Assembly: GCF_016808095.1 (NCBI RefSeq)
Contig: NC_068975.1
Span: 17,677,501-17,741,500 of the forward strand
Source of the DNA: Vigna angularis
Lineage: Eukaryota > Streptophyta > Magnoliopsida > Fabales > Fabaceae
Reading direction: 5' to 3'
DNA: 64,000 bases
Positions 11,976 through 23,673 of this stretch are shown here, in pieces; positions within the stretch are counted from its first letter, which is position 1, and each line of letters begins with the position of its first letter. The notes beneath the pieces were generated by a model. The model saw nothing but the letters and a program-made list of their open reading frames with translations. It was not told where the DNA came from and did not search any database. A program made the translations under genes and the position numbers.

Positions 11976-13138
11976 TGTAAGTTATAAAGATGTTTAAGAA
12001 TCAAATATGGTGCTAAGGATATCAACTTGGTCTTTTGAAATGAGTTTGAATAGCATTTAAATCTAATTTAAAGGTTGTTGTCATCTAGTGTAGCGTTGAA
12101 GGCCACTTTGGAGCGCTAAGCGCCATTGAACCCAATAGCTACTAAGTTCTAAGACGTTGAGCACCACTTTGAGGCGTTGAGCGCAAGGAAGTCAAAGAGC
12201 TCTTTGTCCTGGTAACGTTGAGGGGTGAAAATTGGCACTGAGCATAAGTCCTTCATTGCAATAGGATACTTAGCATAAATTATTGGCGCTAAATGCTGAC
12301 AATAGTTAGTAGTTTCCCTTGTTTTTAAGTGTGATTTTCGATGAATGCTTTGTGTGAAATTGTTATGTTGTACATGTTCTTATAGCTATTTAAGGCTTTT
12401 GAAATTGTATGGATATGTAATGAGAATGAAAGTGGTGTGTTGCGATAAGAATCTCAAAGAGAGATTCTATATTCAAGTATGTTGTAGTGACTTCTTGATA
12501 GAGAGACTTCAGTAAGTAAGTACCCTGATATTCTACCAACCGTTTAACTCATGTGGAGTTGAATGGGGTGTCGGAGAGAATGGTGGGAGGTCTTTACCCT
12601 AGCTTTTTGGGTTTTAGGAGTGGAAGATTTACCTCATGGATAGTAGGCCGAGTTACCCTTGTTTATAACTCTACATTGTATAAATACTACCATGGTTGCA
12701 TACCTCCAGTGGAGTCTATATCAGCATTGTATCCGGATAATTGAGTATAGCGATCTTTTGGTTGTATAATTTTATGTTTATTGAACTATATAAATTATTA
12801 ATTTAAATTATGAGATGTTGCTTGATTTGTACACTAGCTTACCTTGCTTGTTTTTTTTTTTGTTTTGTGTGTTTTGCTTAAATCTTTGGCAATGAGCACT
12901 AATTGGTGTGAGTAGAGGATGTTGTAGGTGATAGTTTACTACTGATGGGGCCGGAGGATGTTGTTGAGTGATGACCGAAGTAGAATATAGATATTTATAT
13001 AGATGTAAATATTCTTAGATGTTTTGTATGACAATTTACCTCTTTTGAGATACTCTATGTATAAGAAAGTTTGTAAATATGTTTTTAATGATATAGTTAT
13101 TACTTTCGATAACTCTATGGTAAATTATAGTTGTTACA
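11976..13138 (+). mobile_element. 5' LTR (3' part) of the decayed Ty3/gypsy element
   Basis: The LTR ends at 13138 in ...GTTGTTACA, and an altered primer site TGTATCAAAGTAG (13144-13156) follows after five Ts. Homology of 12000-13138 to 29700-30688, which also ends GATGTTACA, supports the LTR call. Both share the repeated GCGTTGAGCGC-type motifs, a GGTGGGA...TACC block, and the GTATCC(G/A)GAT stretch. The left end was not located. The frame at 12553-12744 is LTR sequence. Confidence 0.55.
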
Positions 13139-13143
13139 TTTTT

Positions 13144-13156
13144 TGTATCAAAGTAG
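13144..13156 (+). other. Degenerate primer binding site (gypsy)
   Basis: TGTATCAAAGTAG, one base shorter than and otherwise close to TGGTATCARAGCAG, six bases after the LTR end at 13138 and about 130 bases upstream of gag. It sets the plus orientation of the gypsy element. Confidence 0.45.
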
Positions 13157-13281
13157 TAGTTCCTTAGGAGATCTGTGACTATAGGTTTGATTAGCATCTG
13201 TTATATGTACTCGGTGTCTTAGTGGTAGTAAGATTATCTTATGAATGGATTGATGGTTTCTTTCTCGGTGTGAACATAGTT

Positions 13282-14680
13282 ATGGGACCTAGGTGACCAC
13301 TTGTTCCTTCTCCCGCGAATCAAGATGTACCCAATTTTGTTAGAATGATGGAATCATTCATGATGACCATGCAAAACAGAATACTTCCTTTGTTCAGCAA
13401 AATACCATGGTGTTGCAGCAGTTGGAGGCTGCTAGAGTATCGATAGAGACATCCTAGCGTCAGTTCATGGCAACTAGGCAATAGTTGGGTGAAACAAGGG
13501 CTGCTGCTGGATCATCTCACCCTCCACCAATTCATACTCAAAAATGGAGTTTAGAAAGTCTTCTACAACATTGTCCCGTTAACTTTAATCACAAGACAAT
13601 TCCAAATGCGACAAATCAGTGAATTAGGGATATGGAAAGGATTTTTGATGCAAAGAGATGTCCAACTTACAACAGGTTAGATTTTTGTGAATATATGCTT
13701 ACTATAGAAGCCAACCACTGATAAAGTAGTATGACAATGTTGTTAGAGGAGGGTGGAGAGACTATCACATGGGAAATATTTTAGAAGAAATTTTATGTCG
13801 AATACTTCCCTGACAGTATGAAGTTTGCAAAAGAGGTAAAGTTTCTACAATTGGTGCAAAGAGGAATGTCTGTATCTGATTATTCAGAAAAGTTTAAACA
13901 TCTGATCAAGTTTCATACTTTGAAGATGGACGCGAAGTGCAATGTAGAAAGTTTGAAAATGGTGTGAGAGGAAATATTAAATTGATGGTGGTTGCTCTCT
14001 ATATCAAGGAATTTGCGGCCTTGGTAGAGATAATTAAAGTGTTAGAGAAAATTAAGAATGAGGTGGAGAAACAACAAGGGCAGTCGTAAAGGGTTGGAGG
14101 ACCATTTGGATCCAAACCGAGTTATGTGGATAGGAAGAAACCTTAATCTAGGCCTCCCTCTCAAGGGTTTAGAGGTGGCTTTTCTCAGTAGAGGAATTAG
14201 GGCGGTGCAGTACAATGTTTACAATGTGGTGGGCCTATATGAGGAATTTATGTCCTTAGTTGAGAGGAGCAGGGAGAGGAGTCATCAAGTGTTACGGCTA
14301 CGAAAAGGATAAGCATATTGCTAGAGATTGTAATTCTAGTGGAGTAGCTAGAGTTCAATCTCATTAGTATATTCAGCAGTAGAAGAAGGGTGACAGACCC
14401 AAGGCTTCAGGTCGAGTGTATGCCATGACGGGTAAAGAGGCAGTTGGTTCAAGTAAGTTTATTATTAACAGTTATGTTATATCTGGTAGAAGCTTATGCG
14501 TGTTATTTGATTCTGGAGGATACACTAGTTTGTGTCAGAATCTTGTGTTAGAGATTTAGGTTTGCCTATGGTAGAGTTGAGGTATGATTTGTTGGTATCT
14601 ACCCAACCTTTGGGTTTGGTGAAGACATCTAACGGTACGTGCTAGATGTTTTGTGGTAGTAGAAGGTCGTATCTTAAAAG
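13282..14680 (+). pseudogene. Ty3/gypsy gag and protease, decayed
   Basis: Starting at ATG 13282, the frames read (with stops and shifts) NQDVPNFVRMMESF, then a retrotransposon gag block with IRDMERIFDAKRCP (about 13620), ITWEIF (about 13765), YFPDSMKFAKEVKFLQL (about 13804-13854) and MSVSDYSEKFKHLI (about 13867). This is the usual gag order in plant Tekay/Del elements. A zinc-knuckle remnant CYGYEKDKHIARDC lies at about 14290-14331. The aspartic protease motif survives as VLFDSGG near 14499 (normally DSGA). Several in-frame stops, such as TGA at 13619 and TGA-TAA at about 13720, show that it is dead. It is cut at about 14680 by a SIRE-type insertion; the protease resumes at 16824. Confidence 0.75.
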
Positions 14681-14684
14681 TCAT

Positions 14685-16823
14685 AATCAATTGTTATTCG
14701 CAAAATGTGGTTTGAAGTTTCTAACTACTGAATCATTTACTATGAACTATTCTTTATGATCTTTTATGTGCAAATTCATCATAAATCTCATTGTTAAAAA
14801 TCTGCTGTGAATCTGTCATGAGTTTATGAATGATAACACTAGGTTATTTTGTTTCAAGATGTATCTAAAATTCTCTAATATTTGTGATATACTTTTGATA
14901 CACTGCTTCAAAATATTTGAATGATACATATTCTGTTATATCTCTATCATGCAACTCTAATATTGAAATATGATATGCATATTGATAGGGGGAGTTTTGT
15001 ATTCTGTTACATGACATTCACATGTTAAAAAAGGGGAAGAAACTAATATCATGTGAATATTGTTGATAGAGGGAGCATCATATTTTTCTGTTTACATATG
15101 CTGATGCATCTTTGTATGATTCAATATCTCTGTGTTTCAATTACTTTGTGCTATAAATCCTTTTTTGCTAATGCCTAAAGGGGGAAAAATATTTGAAATT
15201 GAATAAGATAATTGAATGACTATGACATATATGTATCTATATGTCTGTGTTTGAAACTGTATGAAACAATTTTTGATTGTGTATTGTACATCATGGTTGT
15301 TTTAAAATCGTGGTTGTGCATCATCAAAAAAAGGGGATATTGTTGATAGGAGGAGCAAATGTGATAGTTGAACTCAATCCCTGTTATGTTCTTTTTTATG
15401 ATGACAACACAATAATAGAAACAACACATGAATGTTGTAATGTCACAACAGAAAAATGTTTCTGTGTTGTGTTATACATATGTGAATTTGTGCATGCTTA
15501 CTGTGTTATACGCACCTTACTGTGATAAATGCATATGTTGGACATACTATGTTGGTTAATCATATTGATGTGTTTATGATGTGATTATATCTGTGTATGA
15601 ACACTATATGTTTTTGTGTAATGGTGATCACATGCACAAAAGCATATCTGCATGACATAATCTATTACAGTGTTAGTAATCAATTAAGGTCATCAGACAA
15701 CTTATGTTTTGAACTATGGCAAAACAACTAGTTTGAATCGATTACATTAGTTGTTAAATTGATTAAAACTCGTGTGTTTGCATATATCATTTTTAAATGT
15801 GTTATGATAAGTTTTTGAGAAAAAAAAAAGTTCTCAAAATTCTTTTAAGTGTTAAGCTTAATCCATTACATATTTTGTGTATTCAATTAAGTCAGTTATT
15901 CTTTTGAAAACTATTTTCAGCTTAGTCAAAATACTTTAACCGTCATATTTTTAAAATATGTTTGACTAACATTAAATGCAAATCGATTACATTAATTGAG
16001 CATTCAATTAACAGCTGAGTTTGTTGTAATGTTGTTACATATGTTTTAATGTAACCGATTACATAAGTAACGTAATCAATTGTTTTGCGTTAGAATTGAT
16101 AAAAACTATATATTGACGCATTGTTTGCATTTCTGTAACTTTTGATCAATTGAAAATTTTCATATATGATATTCTTTGTAAGGAAAGTGTTACAACTTGA
16201 ACAAACGCTCCAAGAATCAAGAATGCGAAGAATTTGAAGAATCTTGAGGCATTCTTTAGAGGCATTTAACTGGACTGTATTGGCTGATCACATTAGCATG
16301 ACTGAAGGTGCATCTGGTTTGATCAGGAGAAGATTTTGCAATCTTTGATTTGTTGTTTCCCTGGACATGCACATTAGGAAGAAGAGTGAGGAGCTCTTGA
16401 CTTTGAGAGGGGATTCTCAAAGGGTTTCTACAACAGGGACAAGGGGTTATGTGTTTGCAGGTGTATTTTGTTCTATATTTTATTAAGAGTTTGTAAAGTG
16501 TTTACATTTGAGTGCACTCTGTAAAGCCTTGGTTTTAATACTCTGATCATTATAGTAAAATACTTTTCAATCTAAGGTTGATTGGGAGGGTGACTAGATG
16601 TAGACATTGAGGCTGAACTAGGATAAAAACTGTGTTTGATCTTCTCTCCTTATCTCTTTACATTTTTCATTGCATATATACTTTGCTTACTGCACAAGAA
16701 AGATTTCAAGATCATTCTAATTTGCGAAAAAGATTTAAAACGTGCACGTTTTTATAAAACACCAATTCACCTCCCCCCCCCCCCCCTCTTGGTGTTGATA
16801 AACAAGGTTCATTAATTCTAACA
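14685..16823 (+). mobile_element. Truncated SIRE-type copia element (3' internal part plus 3' LTR)
   Basis: The segment interrupts the gypsy protease. 15341-16823 is a SIRE-type LTR, preceded by a polypurine tract (AAAAAAAGGGGATAT). About 14685-15340 is the non-coding region that SIRE elements carry between pol and the 3' LTR, with a second TTGTTGATAGAGGGAGC at about 15062. There is no gag-pol. The right gypsy junction is exact (16823/16824, IDWLSANH resumes). The left junction is blurred and the right flank AGATT has no match there, so the copy was 5'-truncated or suffered deletion. Confidence 0.65.
15341..16823 (+). repeat. SIRE-type LTR, copy 1
   Basis: Starts TGTTGATAGGAGGAGC and ends CTCTTGGTGTTGATAAACAAG...ATTCTAACA (TG...CA). 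It contains many imperfect TAATCGATTACAT motifs, a TATATATTGACGCATTG core-promoter block at about 16108, and a run of about 14 Cs at 16773-16786. Related copies: 17556-18960, 60218-62222 (+) and 57001-58324 (-). Confidence 0.7.
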
Positions 16824-17555
16824 AGATTGATTGGTTATCTGCCAATCATATTCTTATTGATTGCTACCAGAAGAAGTTGTTGTTTCCAAGTCCATAAGAA
16901 GTTAAATTGGAGTCTTCACGTTAGATTATTAAGGAGGTTAAGGAAGGGACTTTATGATTTGTCATCTTAACTCATTTGGTGGTGGAGGAAGGTGAAAAGA
17001 ACATAAGATTCTCATTGTGAAGGAGTTTGCTTATGTCTTTCCTAATAAGGTGTTTGGTTTTCCTCCTAAGAGAGAGGTGGAGTTATCAATTGATTTGGTG
17101 CCTATAGCGGGATGAATATTAATAGCCCATTATCGTATGGCTCCAGCTAAGCTAACTGAGTTAAAGAAGCAGATAGAGGAGTTGTTGGAAAAATAGTTTA
17201 TTCGTCTTAGTGTGTCGCCTTGGGAGCCCTAATTTTATTGGTGAAGAAAAAGGATGGTACTTCGTGGTTATGTGTGGACTACACACAGTTAAATAAGTTG
17301 AACATTAAGAATAAATATCATTTGTCGCAGATAGATGATTTAATGGACCATTTGCATGAGGTAGTGGTATTTTCTAAAATTGATTTGAGATCGTGGTATC
17401 ATCAAATATTGGTCAAATCTGAAGATGTACAAAAAACCACTTTTAGATGTCGATATAGGCATTATGAGTATGTGGTTATGTCATTTGGTATGACTAATGC
17501 TCATGCCTTGTTCATGCATTATACGAACAACATCTTTAAGCCCTTTTTAGATAAG
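16824..17555 (+). pseudogene. Ty3/gypsy protease end and reverse transcriptase N-terminal part
   Basis: IDWLSANHILIDCYQKK (about 16824) is the end of the protease. The reverse transcriptase opens with a PLSYGSS-like version of the YRMAP block (about 17130). A longer open stretch follows from 17220 containing [41 protein letters not shown] and FGMTN, the conserved RT blocks 1-4 of Tekay/Del chromoviruses (one substitution RSWYHQ for RSGYHQ). Stops interrupt the 5' side (for example TAG at about 17192). It ends abruptly at FLDK, where a solo LTR is inserted just before the catalytic FIDD box. Confidence 0.8.
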
Positions 17556-18965
17556 TGTTGATAGGGGAGCAATATAAGTGTTAAATACATATGTTGTTGA
17601 TGTGTTTGGTTCTTGATGATGATAACTCATTGATGATGACAACACATATATGTTTTCATGACAACACATAAATGTTTCTTTATGATTCTTTATGAATTGA
17701 TACATATGTTGTTGAGTAAATGTTTCTTTATGATTAATACATATGATGATATATTGATTGGTCTGCATACTTCTATGATCATAATTGTGTTTATATCTAC
17801 TGTATGCATACTCATGTTTTTAAGTGATAAAACCACAAGCACAAAGTAACTTTGTATGAAATAATTGATTACAGTGATGTTGTAATCAATTAAGTTCATC
17901 AGATAGCTTATGTTTAAAAACTGTGGCAAAACAACAAGTTTTAACCGATTACATTAAGTGCATTACTCGAATAAAACTCATGTCTTTGCAAACATCTTTT
18001 TGAAATGTGCTTTGATGAGTGTTGAGGTGAAAAGGTTTTCAAAATTTGTTTAAGTGTATACCTTAATCGATTACCCTATTTATGTAATCATTTAAGTTTG
18101 TTATTCTTTGAAAATTGTTTTCAAGCTAAGTCATAACAGTGATAACGGTCATATTTTTAAATATTTTGTCTACCATTTATTAACAATTGATTACATTAAA
18201 TGCATAATCAATTAGAACTGTTTTAATTGTAATTATGTTACAATTGTCAATAGTGTAACCGATTACATTACTTACTAATTGATTAAAATGTGTCTGATAT
18301 GAGAAAAATTATATAATGACGCATTGTGCTCTGTATTAAAAACTTTTAACACTTTGATCATTTAGAACTTTCATATATGATATCAAAGAGTTTTAGAGAG
18401 ATTTTGAAGGTGCATAGAATTGCTCCAAGAATCAAGATTCAAAGAAAGTGATACGTTTAAAGGATTCTTGAAGAACAAATTGAAGCACTCGTTGGTTGAT
18501 CAAATTCTGCACTACTCAGATGTTTTTTGTTTTGATCAAACTTCATTTTTACAATCAAGAGGATTGTTGTTTACCTACGCACGGGCCAGAAAGAAGAACG
18601 TGAGGTTCTTGGTACTTTGAGAAGGGTCTCAAAGGGTTGCTACAGTTAAGAGGGTTGTTCTTCTACAAGTTGTATTTGCTATATTAGATTGGTTTAGTTA
18701 GAGAGGTATTTTACATTTGAGAAGTGTTCTCTGTAAATCCTTGTTGTAAAAACTAAAATCTTTATAGTGGAACCAGGATAAAAAGATTGTGTTTGTTTTA
18801 TTTCTCTATCTCTCTACTGCTTTATTATTCATAATTGTGTTGTACATATTTAAAGATCATCTTAATTTTCCATAAAGATTTAAAACGAAAGAGTTTTGAT
18901 TAGTTACAAATTTACCCCCCTCCCTCTTGGTAAGAGAAACTAGCCATATTTTTTCTTACAATATG
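17551..18965 (+). mobile_element. SIRE-type solo LTR (copy 2) with its TSD
   Basis: The LTR spans 17556-18960 (1405 bp), TGTTGATAGGGGAGC...TTTTCTTACA. The flanks are ATAAG (17551-17555) and ATATG (18961-18965), a 5-bp duplication with one change. Removing it joins FLDK to FVVVFIDD of the gypsy reverse transcriptase, which confirms the boundaries. No internal coding sequence is present, so this is a recombined solo LTR. The frames at 17547-17929 and 18420-18620 are LTR sequence. A TATATAATGACGCATTG promoter block lies at about 18310. Confidence 0.85.
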
Positions 18966-19031
18966 TTTGTGGTGGTCTTTATAGACGATCCACTTATCCA
19001 CTCTAGATCTTATGAAGAGCATCAGGAGCAT
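18966..19031 (+). pseudogene. Ty3/gypsy RT catalytic segment (FIDD), between two insertions
   Basis: Reads FVVVFIDDPLIHS and continues to EEHQEHL. It contains the two catalytic aspartates of the RT palm (FIDD, the chromovirus version of YxDD). The left side is cut by the SIRE solo LTR and the right side by the LTR starting at 19032. The frame continues at 22004. Confidence 0.85.
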
Positions 19032-20003
19032 TGATAACGGTTGAAATACCGTTATTTTTATACTTAATTTTGATATTAAAAACACCCTTTATGACTTAGA
19101 AACTTGCTTGAAATCATGTTTTTGCTTAAGCTGTGAGAATAAGAGAGTTGAAGGTGGTATTATTGGTTTTATACTTGGTTTTCCTTGTTTTGACAGGAAT
19201 TAAGATGTATTGGAGGAAGAAGTTGAAGTAGCAAGGAGTTGGAGTCAAGAAAGGTGGGAAAAGTAGCACATAGAAGAATCGCAGATAGTGTTGAACGTCA
19301 TTTTGGGGCACTGAGCGCCAATTTAGAGGTGTAATCACTGTTTCACGCCTCGGCACCACCGTGGAGCGCCAGTCTACTGCTGCAACCACTGTTTCACGCC
19401 TGAGCGCCACCACTGAGCGTCAGTTGAGTGCATGTACTACCGTTGAGCGCCATAAGTGGGGCGCTGAACGCTAGTCTCATGGGCTTAGACTTTTTCTACA
19501 CTCTATTTAAGGTTTTGGACGACTTAGGGTTCATATCTTTGGACAGAAGGAGGCGCAGAGACACTCTTTTCATCCCTCGGAGGCGAATTTTGGATGCGAA
19601 AGCTCCGATCTTCAACTTTTAGGGTTTTATCTTTCATTATTTTCATCTAGTTTCACCATGTTTATGTTGAACTAAACCTCCACTGCTGTTGGGGAAACGA
19701 TGTAATCCTTTGAAACTCTCATGTATTGAATTGATTTATATTATAAATGCTTTACTTCATTAATTGTTAGGGTATTTCATGCATGCTTTGTTTAACTCAT
19801 TCAATTGCATGATTATTGATTTTTTCGATATGGACACATATGGGGAAATCTAGAACTTGGGAAATTCTTCCAAAAGCAATATTACCTAGACATAATAGGA
19901 GGGTTGGTTGTCGTTAAGCTTCTGTGCGAATGTAATGCATAATTAATTGCTGGGGATACAAGACATTATGATCTAGTAATTAGGAGTAGGCTTTCTTCAC
20001 GAG

Positions 20004-21667
20004 ACATCTGATAACAGTTGAAAAACTGTTATTTAGAAGTGTAATCACTGTTTCACGCTTGGGCGCCACCCTTGGGCACCACCGTTGAGCGCCAGTCTGG
20101 TGCTGCAACTATTGTTTCACGCCTCAGCGCCACCGTTGAGCGTCAGTTAAGTGCTTGTTAACACTCGGCAAGTGTACCGAATCGTATCAAGTAATAATAA
20201 AATGGTAAGACCAAGTATTGTTTCCCAAAGGACTCACGGCCTAAACAGTTATGTGATTTCTTGATTAAATTAGACTTGTAAACAAAATCGTTTAGGTTTA
20301 TATGCAAATACTGAAAAGTAAATATGAATGCATGTGTTGATCAATTGGATTGAAAGATGCAAAAGTGATTGATGTAAAATATGAATGATTATGTTGTTGG
20401 GGTTTCCGACTCATCCTATCCACTCTCATGTATTTAAGAATTCATCTTTCTTCATTAATGTTAATGCCACTTTCTAATTTACCTTAAATTCGATGTCTCG
20501 GTGAAGAAAGCCTACTCCTAATCACTAGTTTACAATGTCTTGTCTCCCTAGCAATTATTCATGCATTACATTCGCACAGAAGCTTAAAGACAACCGATCC
20601 TCCTATTCCTATGTCTAGGTAATATTGCTTCCGGAAGAATTTCCCCAGTTCTAAATTTACCTATATGTGTCCATATAGATAACATCAATGATCATGCAAT
20701 TGAATGAGTTAAACAAAGCATGCATAGAGTAAAGAGGAAAAACCCTAACAATTAATGAAGTAAAGCATATAAAATCAAGAATCAATTCAATACATGAGAG
20801 TTTCAAAGGATTACATCGGTTCCCCAACAATAATTGAGGTTTAGTTCACCATAGACATGGTGAAACTAGATGAAAAACAATGAAAGAATTAAAGATAGAA
20901 CCCTAGAATTTGAAGAAAGGAGCTTCCTTGTTTCATTCTTTCATTGTTTTTCATCTAGTTTCACCATGTCCATGGTGAACTAAACCTTCATTGTTGTTGG
21001 GGAACCGATGTAATCCTTTAAAACTCTCATGTATTGAGTTGGTTCTTTAATCTATATGCTTTCTTTCATTAATTGTTAGGGTTTTTCTTCTATACTCTAT
21101 GCATGCTTTGTTTAACTCATTCAATTGCATGATCATTGATGTTATTTGTATGGACACATATAAGTACATCTAGAACTGAAGAAATTCTCCCAAGAGCAAT
21201 ATTGCCTAGACATAGGGATAGGAGGATTGGTTGCCATTAAGCTTCTGTGCGAATGTAATGCATGAATAATTGCTAAGGAGACAAGACATTGTAAACTAGT
21301 GATTACGAGTAGGCTTTCTTCATCGAGACATCGAGTTTAAGGTAAATTAGAAAGTGGCATTAACATTAATGAAGAAAGATGAATTCTTGAATACATGAGA
21401 GTGGATAGGATGAATCGGAAACCCCAACAACATAATCATTCATATTATACATCAACCATTTTTGCATCTTTCAAGTCCATTGATCAAAACTTTGCATTCA
21501 TGTTTATTTTTCATAGTTCAACAACAATATTTTCGGTTACAAGTCTAAGATAATCAACAAATCACATAACTGTGTAGGCCGTGAGTCCTTTAGGAAACGA
21601 TACTTGGTCTTACCATTTTATTATTACTTGATACGATTCGGTAGACTTGCCGAGGGTTAACAACATC
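20004..21667. mobile_element. Nested LTR-derived element with TSD ACATC
   Basis: The element 20009-21662 (1654 bp) starts TGATAACAGTTGAAAAACTG and ends GAGGGTTAACA; the duplication ACATC is perfect (20004-20008 and 21663-21667). It belongs to the same LTR family as its host. It consists of about 147 bases of LTR head, an inverted copy of the LTR tail (20156 to about 20900) and a direct copy of the tail (about 20935-21662). Clean TSDs show that it moved or was integrated in this form, or was rearranged afterwards between its ends. Confidence 0.75.
20156..21662. repeat. Large inverted repeat (arms ~740 bp, spacer ~35 bp)
   Basis: The left arm starts TGTTAACACTCGGCAAGTG; the reverse complement of the right end is TGTTAACCCTCGGCAAGTC, and pairing continues to the centre near 20900-20935, which reads GAAAGGAGCTTCCTT. 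Both arms contain the same LTR-tail blocks in opposite order, such as GGGGAACCGATGTAATCC against its complement near 20815. Transcripts across it would fold into a long, slightly mismatched hairpin. Confidence 0.85.
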
Positions 21668-22003
21668 GAGTTTAAGGTAAATTAGAAAGTGGTATTCACA
21701 TTAATGAAGAAAATGAACTCATAAATACATGAGAGTGGATAGGATAAGTCGGAAACCCCAACAACATAATCTTTCCATATTTTATACACCAATCACCTGT
21801 GCATTCTTCAAGTCAATTGATCAACACTTGCATTCATATTTATTTTCTGCATTATAAACACTATGATCTTGTTTATAAGTCTTAATTAATCAAGAACTCA
21901 CATGAATGTCTAGGCTGTGAGTCTCTTGGGAAACGATACTTGGTCTTACCATTTATTATTACTTGATACGATTCGGTACACTTGTCGGAGTGTTAGCAAG
22001 CAT

Positions 22004-22800
22004 CTGAGGATAGTGTTAGTGGTCTTGAGGGAGAAATAGTTGTATGCTAAGTTGTCTAAATGGGAATTCTAGATGAAAGAAGTGCAGTTTTTATGACATG
22101 GTATATCAGCCCAAGGTATATCAGTAGACCTAGCAAAGGTGAATATAGTGTTGGAGTGGGAGTGTCTAGAATCAGTGACTAAGATAAGAAGCTTCATAGG
22201 TTTTGTTGGTTAATACAGAAGGTTCATTGAATGATTTTGCAAGTTAGTGGCGCCTTTAATGTAGTTGACCGAAAAGATTAGCCTTTAGCATGGACAGATA
22301 AATGTGAGGAAATTTTTTTGGAGTTGAAGAAAAGATTGAGTAGCACACCAGTGTTGGTGATTCCGGACACAAGAAGATCTTTTGAAGTCTTTTGTGATGT
22401 GTCATATCATGGCTTAGGTTGTGTGCTTATGCAAGAAAAAATAGTTGTGGCATATGATTCAAGGAAATTAAAGATTCATGAGAAGAATTACCTCACTCAT
22501 GATATGGAGTGCGTAGTTGTAGTATTCGCTTTGAAAATTTGGAGACACAATTGTACGATGCTAAGTTTTAGGTCTTTAGTGATCACAAAAGTTTAAGGTA
22601 CTTTTTTTTTTACCAAAAGGAGCTATATATGAGGCAGATATGATGGTTAGAAAGTTTTAAAAGATTATGATTTTGAGCTCTTATAGCATCCAGGGAAAGC
22701 TATTGTGGTTGTTGATGCGTTAAGTAGAAAGAAAATGCATGTCTCTTATATGATGGTTAGCGAACTTAAGTTGATGGAGAAGTTTAGAGACATGCAATAG
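22004..22800 (+). pseudogene. Ty3/gypsy RT C-terminus and RNase H, truncated
   Basis: It continues from 19031 and reads IVLVVLRE...LSKWEF, then a block like VQFL.HG.SAQGISVDLAKV and FVG..YRRFIE. An open stretch at 22318-22596 has the RNase H start [26 protein letters not shown] (with the usual DAS changed to DVS), followed by [16 protein letters not shown] and [18 protein letters not shown]. Remnants of the D(H)KSL..F and LLHPGKA.VVVDALSRKK blocks follow to about 22735. Homology is lost at about 22800, so integrase and the 3' LTR are missing. Confidence 0.8.
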
Positions 22801-23424
22801 TAGGTGGTAGAAGAACACCTTTAACCAAGGAAACGTAATAACGCAAAAAATAGTAGTGAAGAACACCTTTAACCAACCAAAAGGGCCAAAAAGGATGGAA
22901 AATGTAAAATAACTAATAAACATATCATCTAGGTACATTGTGTTGCTCTTGTATGTGTCTCTTTCATTATTTTTATCATTCCGTTAAGCAGTGTTAATGC
23001 TTTACAGTCATGCTTCATCCATCGAGAAACTCAATATTGTTCGCATAAATGGAGCGAGGTCAAAAAGGTTTACTTGCTCTTAGTCAAGCTCTTAGTCAGA
23101 AGAAGAAAATAAGACTTGGTCAAACCTCATTGCGAATTCCCAGCCGAGAAGGAGATCAGTCGGTAACAAACAAAACTCCAAGTGCATCACATCCGCCACA
23201 ACATATTTTTTCCCACCATCCATCACCCCGACTTCCAATATCGTTAGCATACACCATAAACATAATTCACAATTAAAAGTTAATACACAAACAAACATCC
23301 CTAACAATCACCATAAGAAAAAAATCACAACAATAAAATAGAAGGATGAACTAACATCGCTAAGAAAAATCTCAATTTTGAAAATAAACTCATTTAATGT
23401 TTAAAATCTAAGACTTTTTTCCTT

Positions 23425-23481
<57 letters not shown>

Positions 23482-23517
23482 CTTTTCATAACAAATCACG
23501 ACAACGCATTGACTCAA
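22801..23517. other. Spacer with a short duplication; no gene recognised
   Basis: The phrase GAAGAACACCTTTAACCAA occurs twice (about 22811-22829 and 22858-22877). The frames near 23049-23307 on both strands show no known domain. A TA microsatellite lies at 23428-23480. Confidence 0.5.
23428..23480. repeat. (TA)n microsatellite, ~26 units
   Basis: Uninterrupted TA dinucleotides, expected to be length-variable between individuals. Confidence 0.95.
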
Positions 23518-23673
23518 AAAGTTCTCAATCCAAAGGCATTTGTCCTCTAATATAAAAAATCAATAGTCAAGTATCAAATACCGATCAATAAAATTCTCTG
23601 TCCAAACACATTCGTTCTCTAACTTCAACACTCCAAAGCCCTTACAAGCTAGCATCATTTCATAGAGTTTTTT

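Larger units (their letters stand above)
19027..22003 (+). mobile_element. Solo LTR (family TGATAACGG) with TSD AGCAT, carrying a nested insertion
   Basis: The element 19032-21998 starts TGATAACGGTTGAAATACC, ends GGAGTGTTAGCA, and has a perfect 5-bp duplication AGCAT (19027-19031 and 21999-22003). With the nested element 20009-21662 and its duplicated ACATC removed, the LTR is about 1308 bp. It contains an inverted motif near its start (AACGGTTGAAATACCGTT) and several GGCGCTGAGCGCC-like motifs at 19305-19480. There is no internal region, so it is a solo LTR. It splits the gypsy reverse transcriptase between FIDD and the thumb. The small frames inside (for example 19126-19413) are not genes. 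Confidence 0.85.

Noticed and set aside
23428..23480. Regular repeats that might suggest a CRISPR-like array; also the 101-bp repeat at 3-155 and subterminal repeats at 25040-25190.
   Set aside because: These are a plant microsatellite, an LTR-associated tandem repeat and CACTA subterminal repeats; none has unique spacers, and the genome is clearly eukaryotic.
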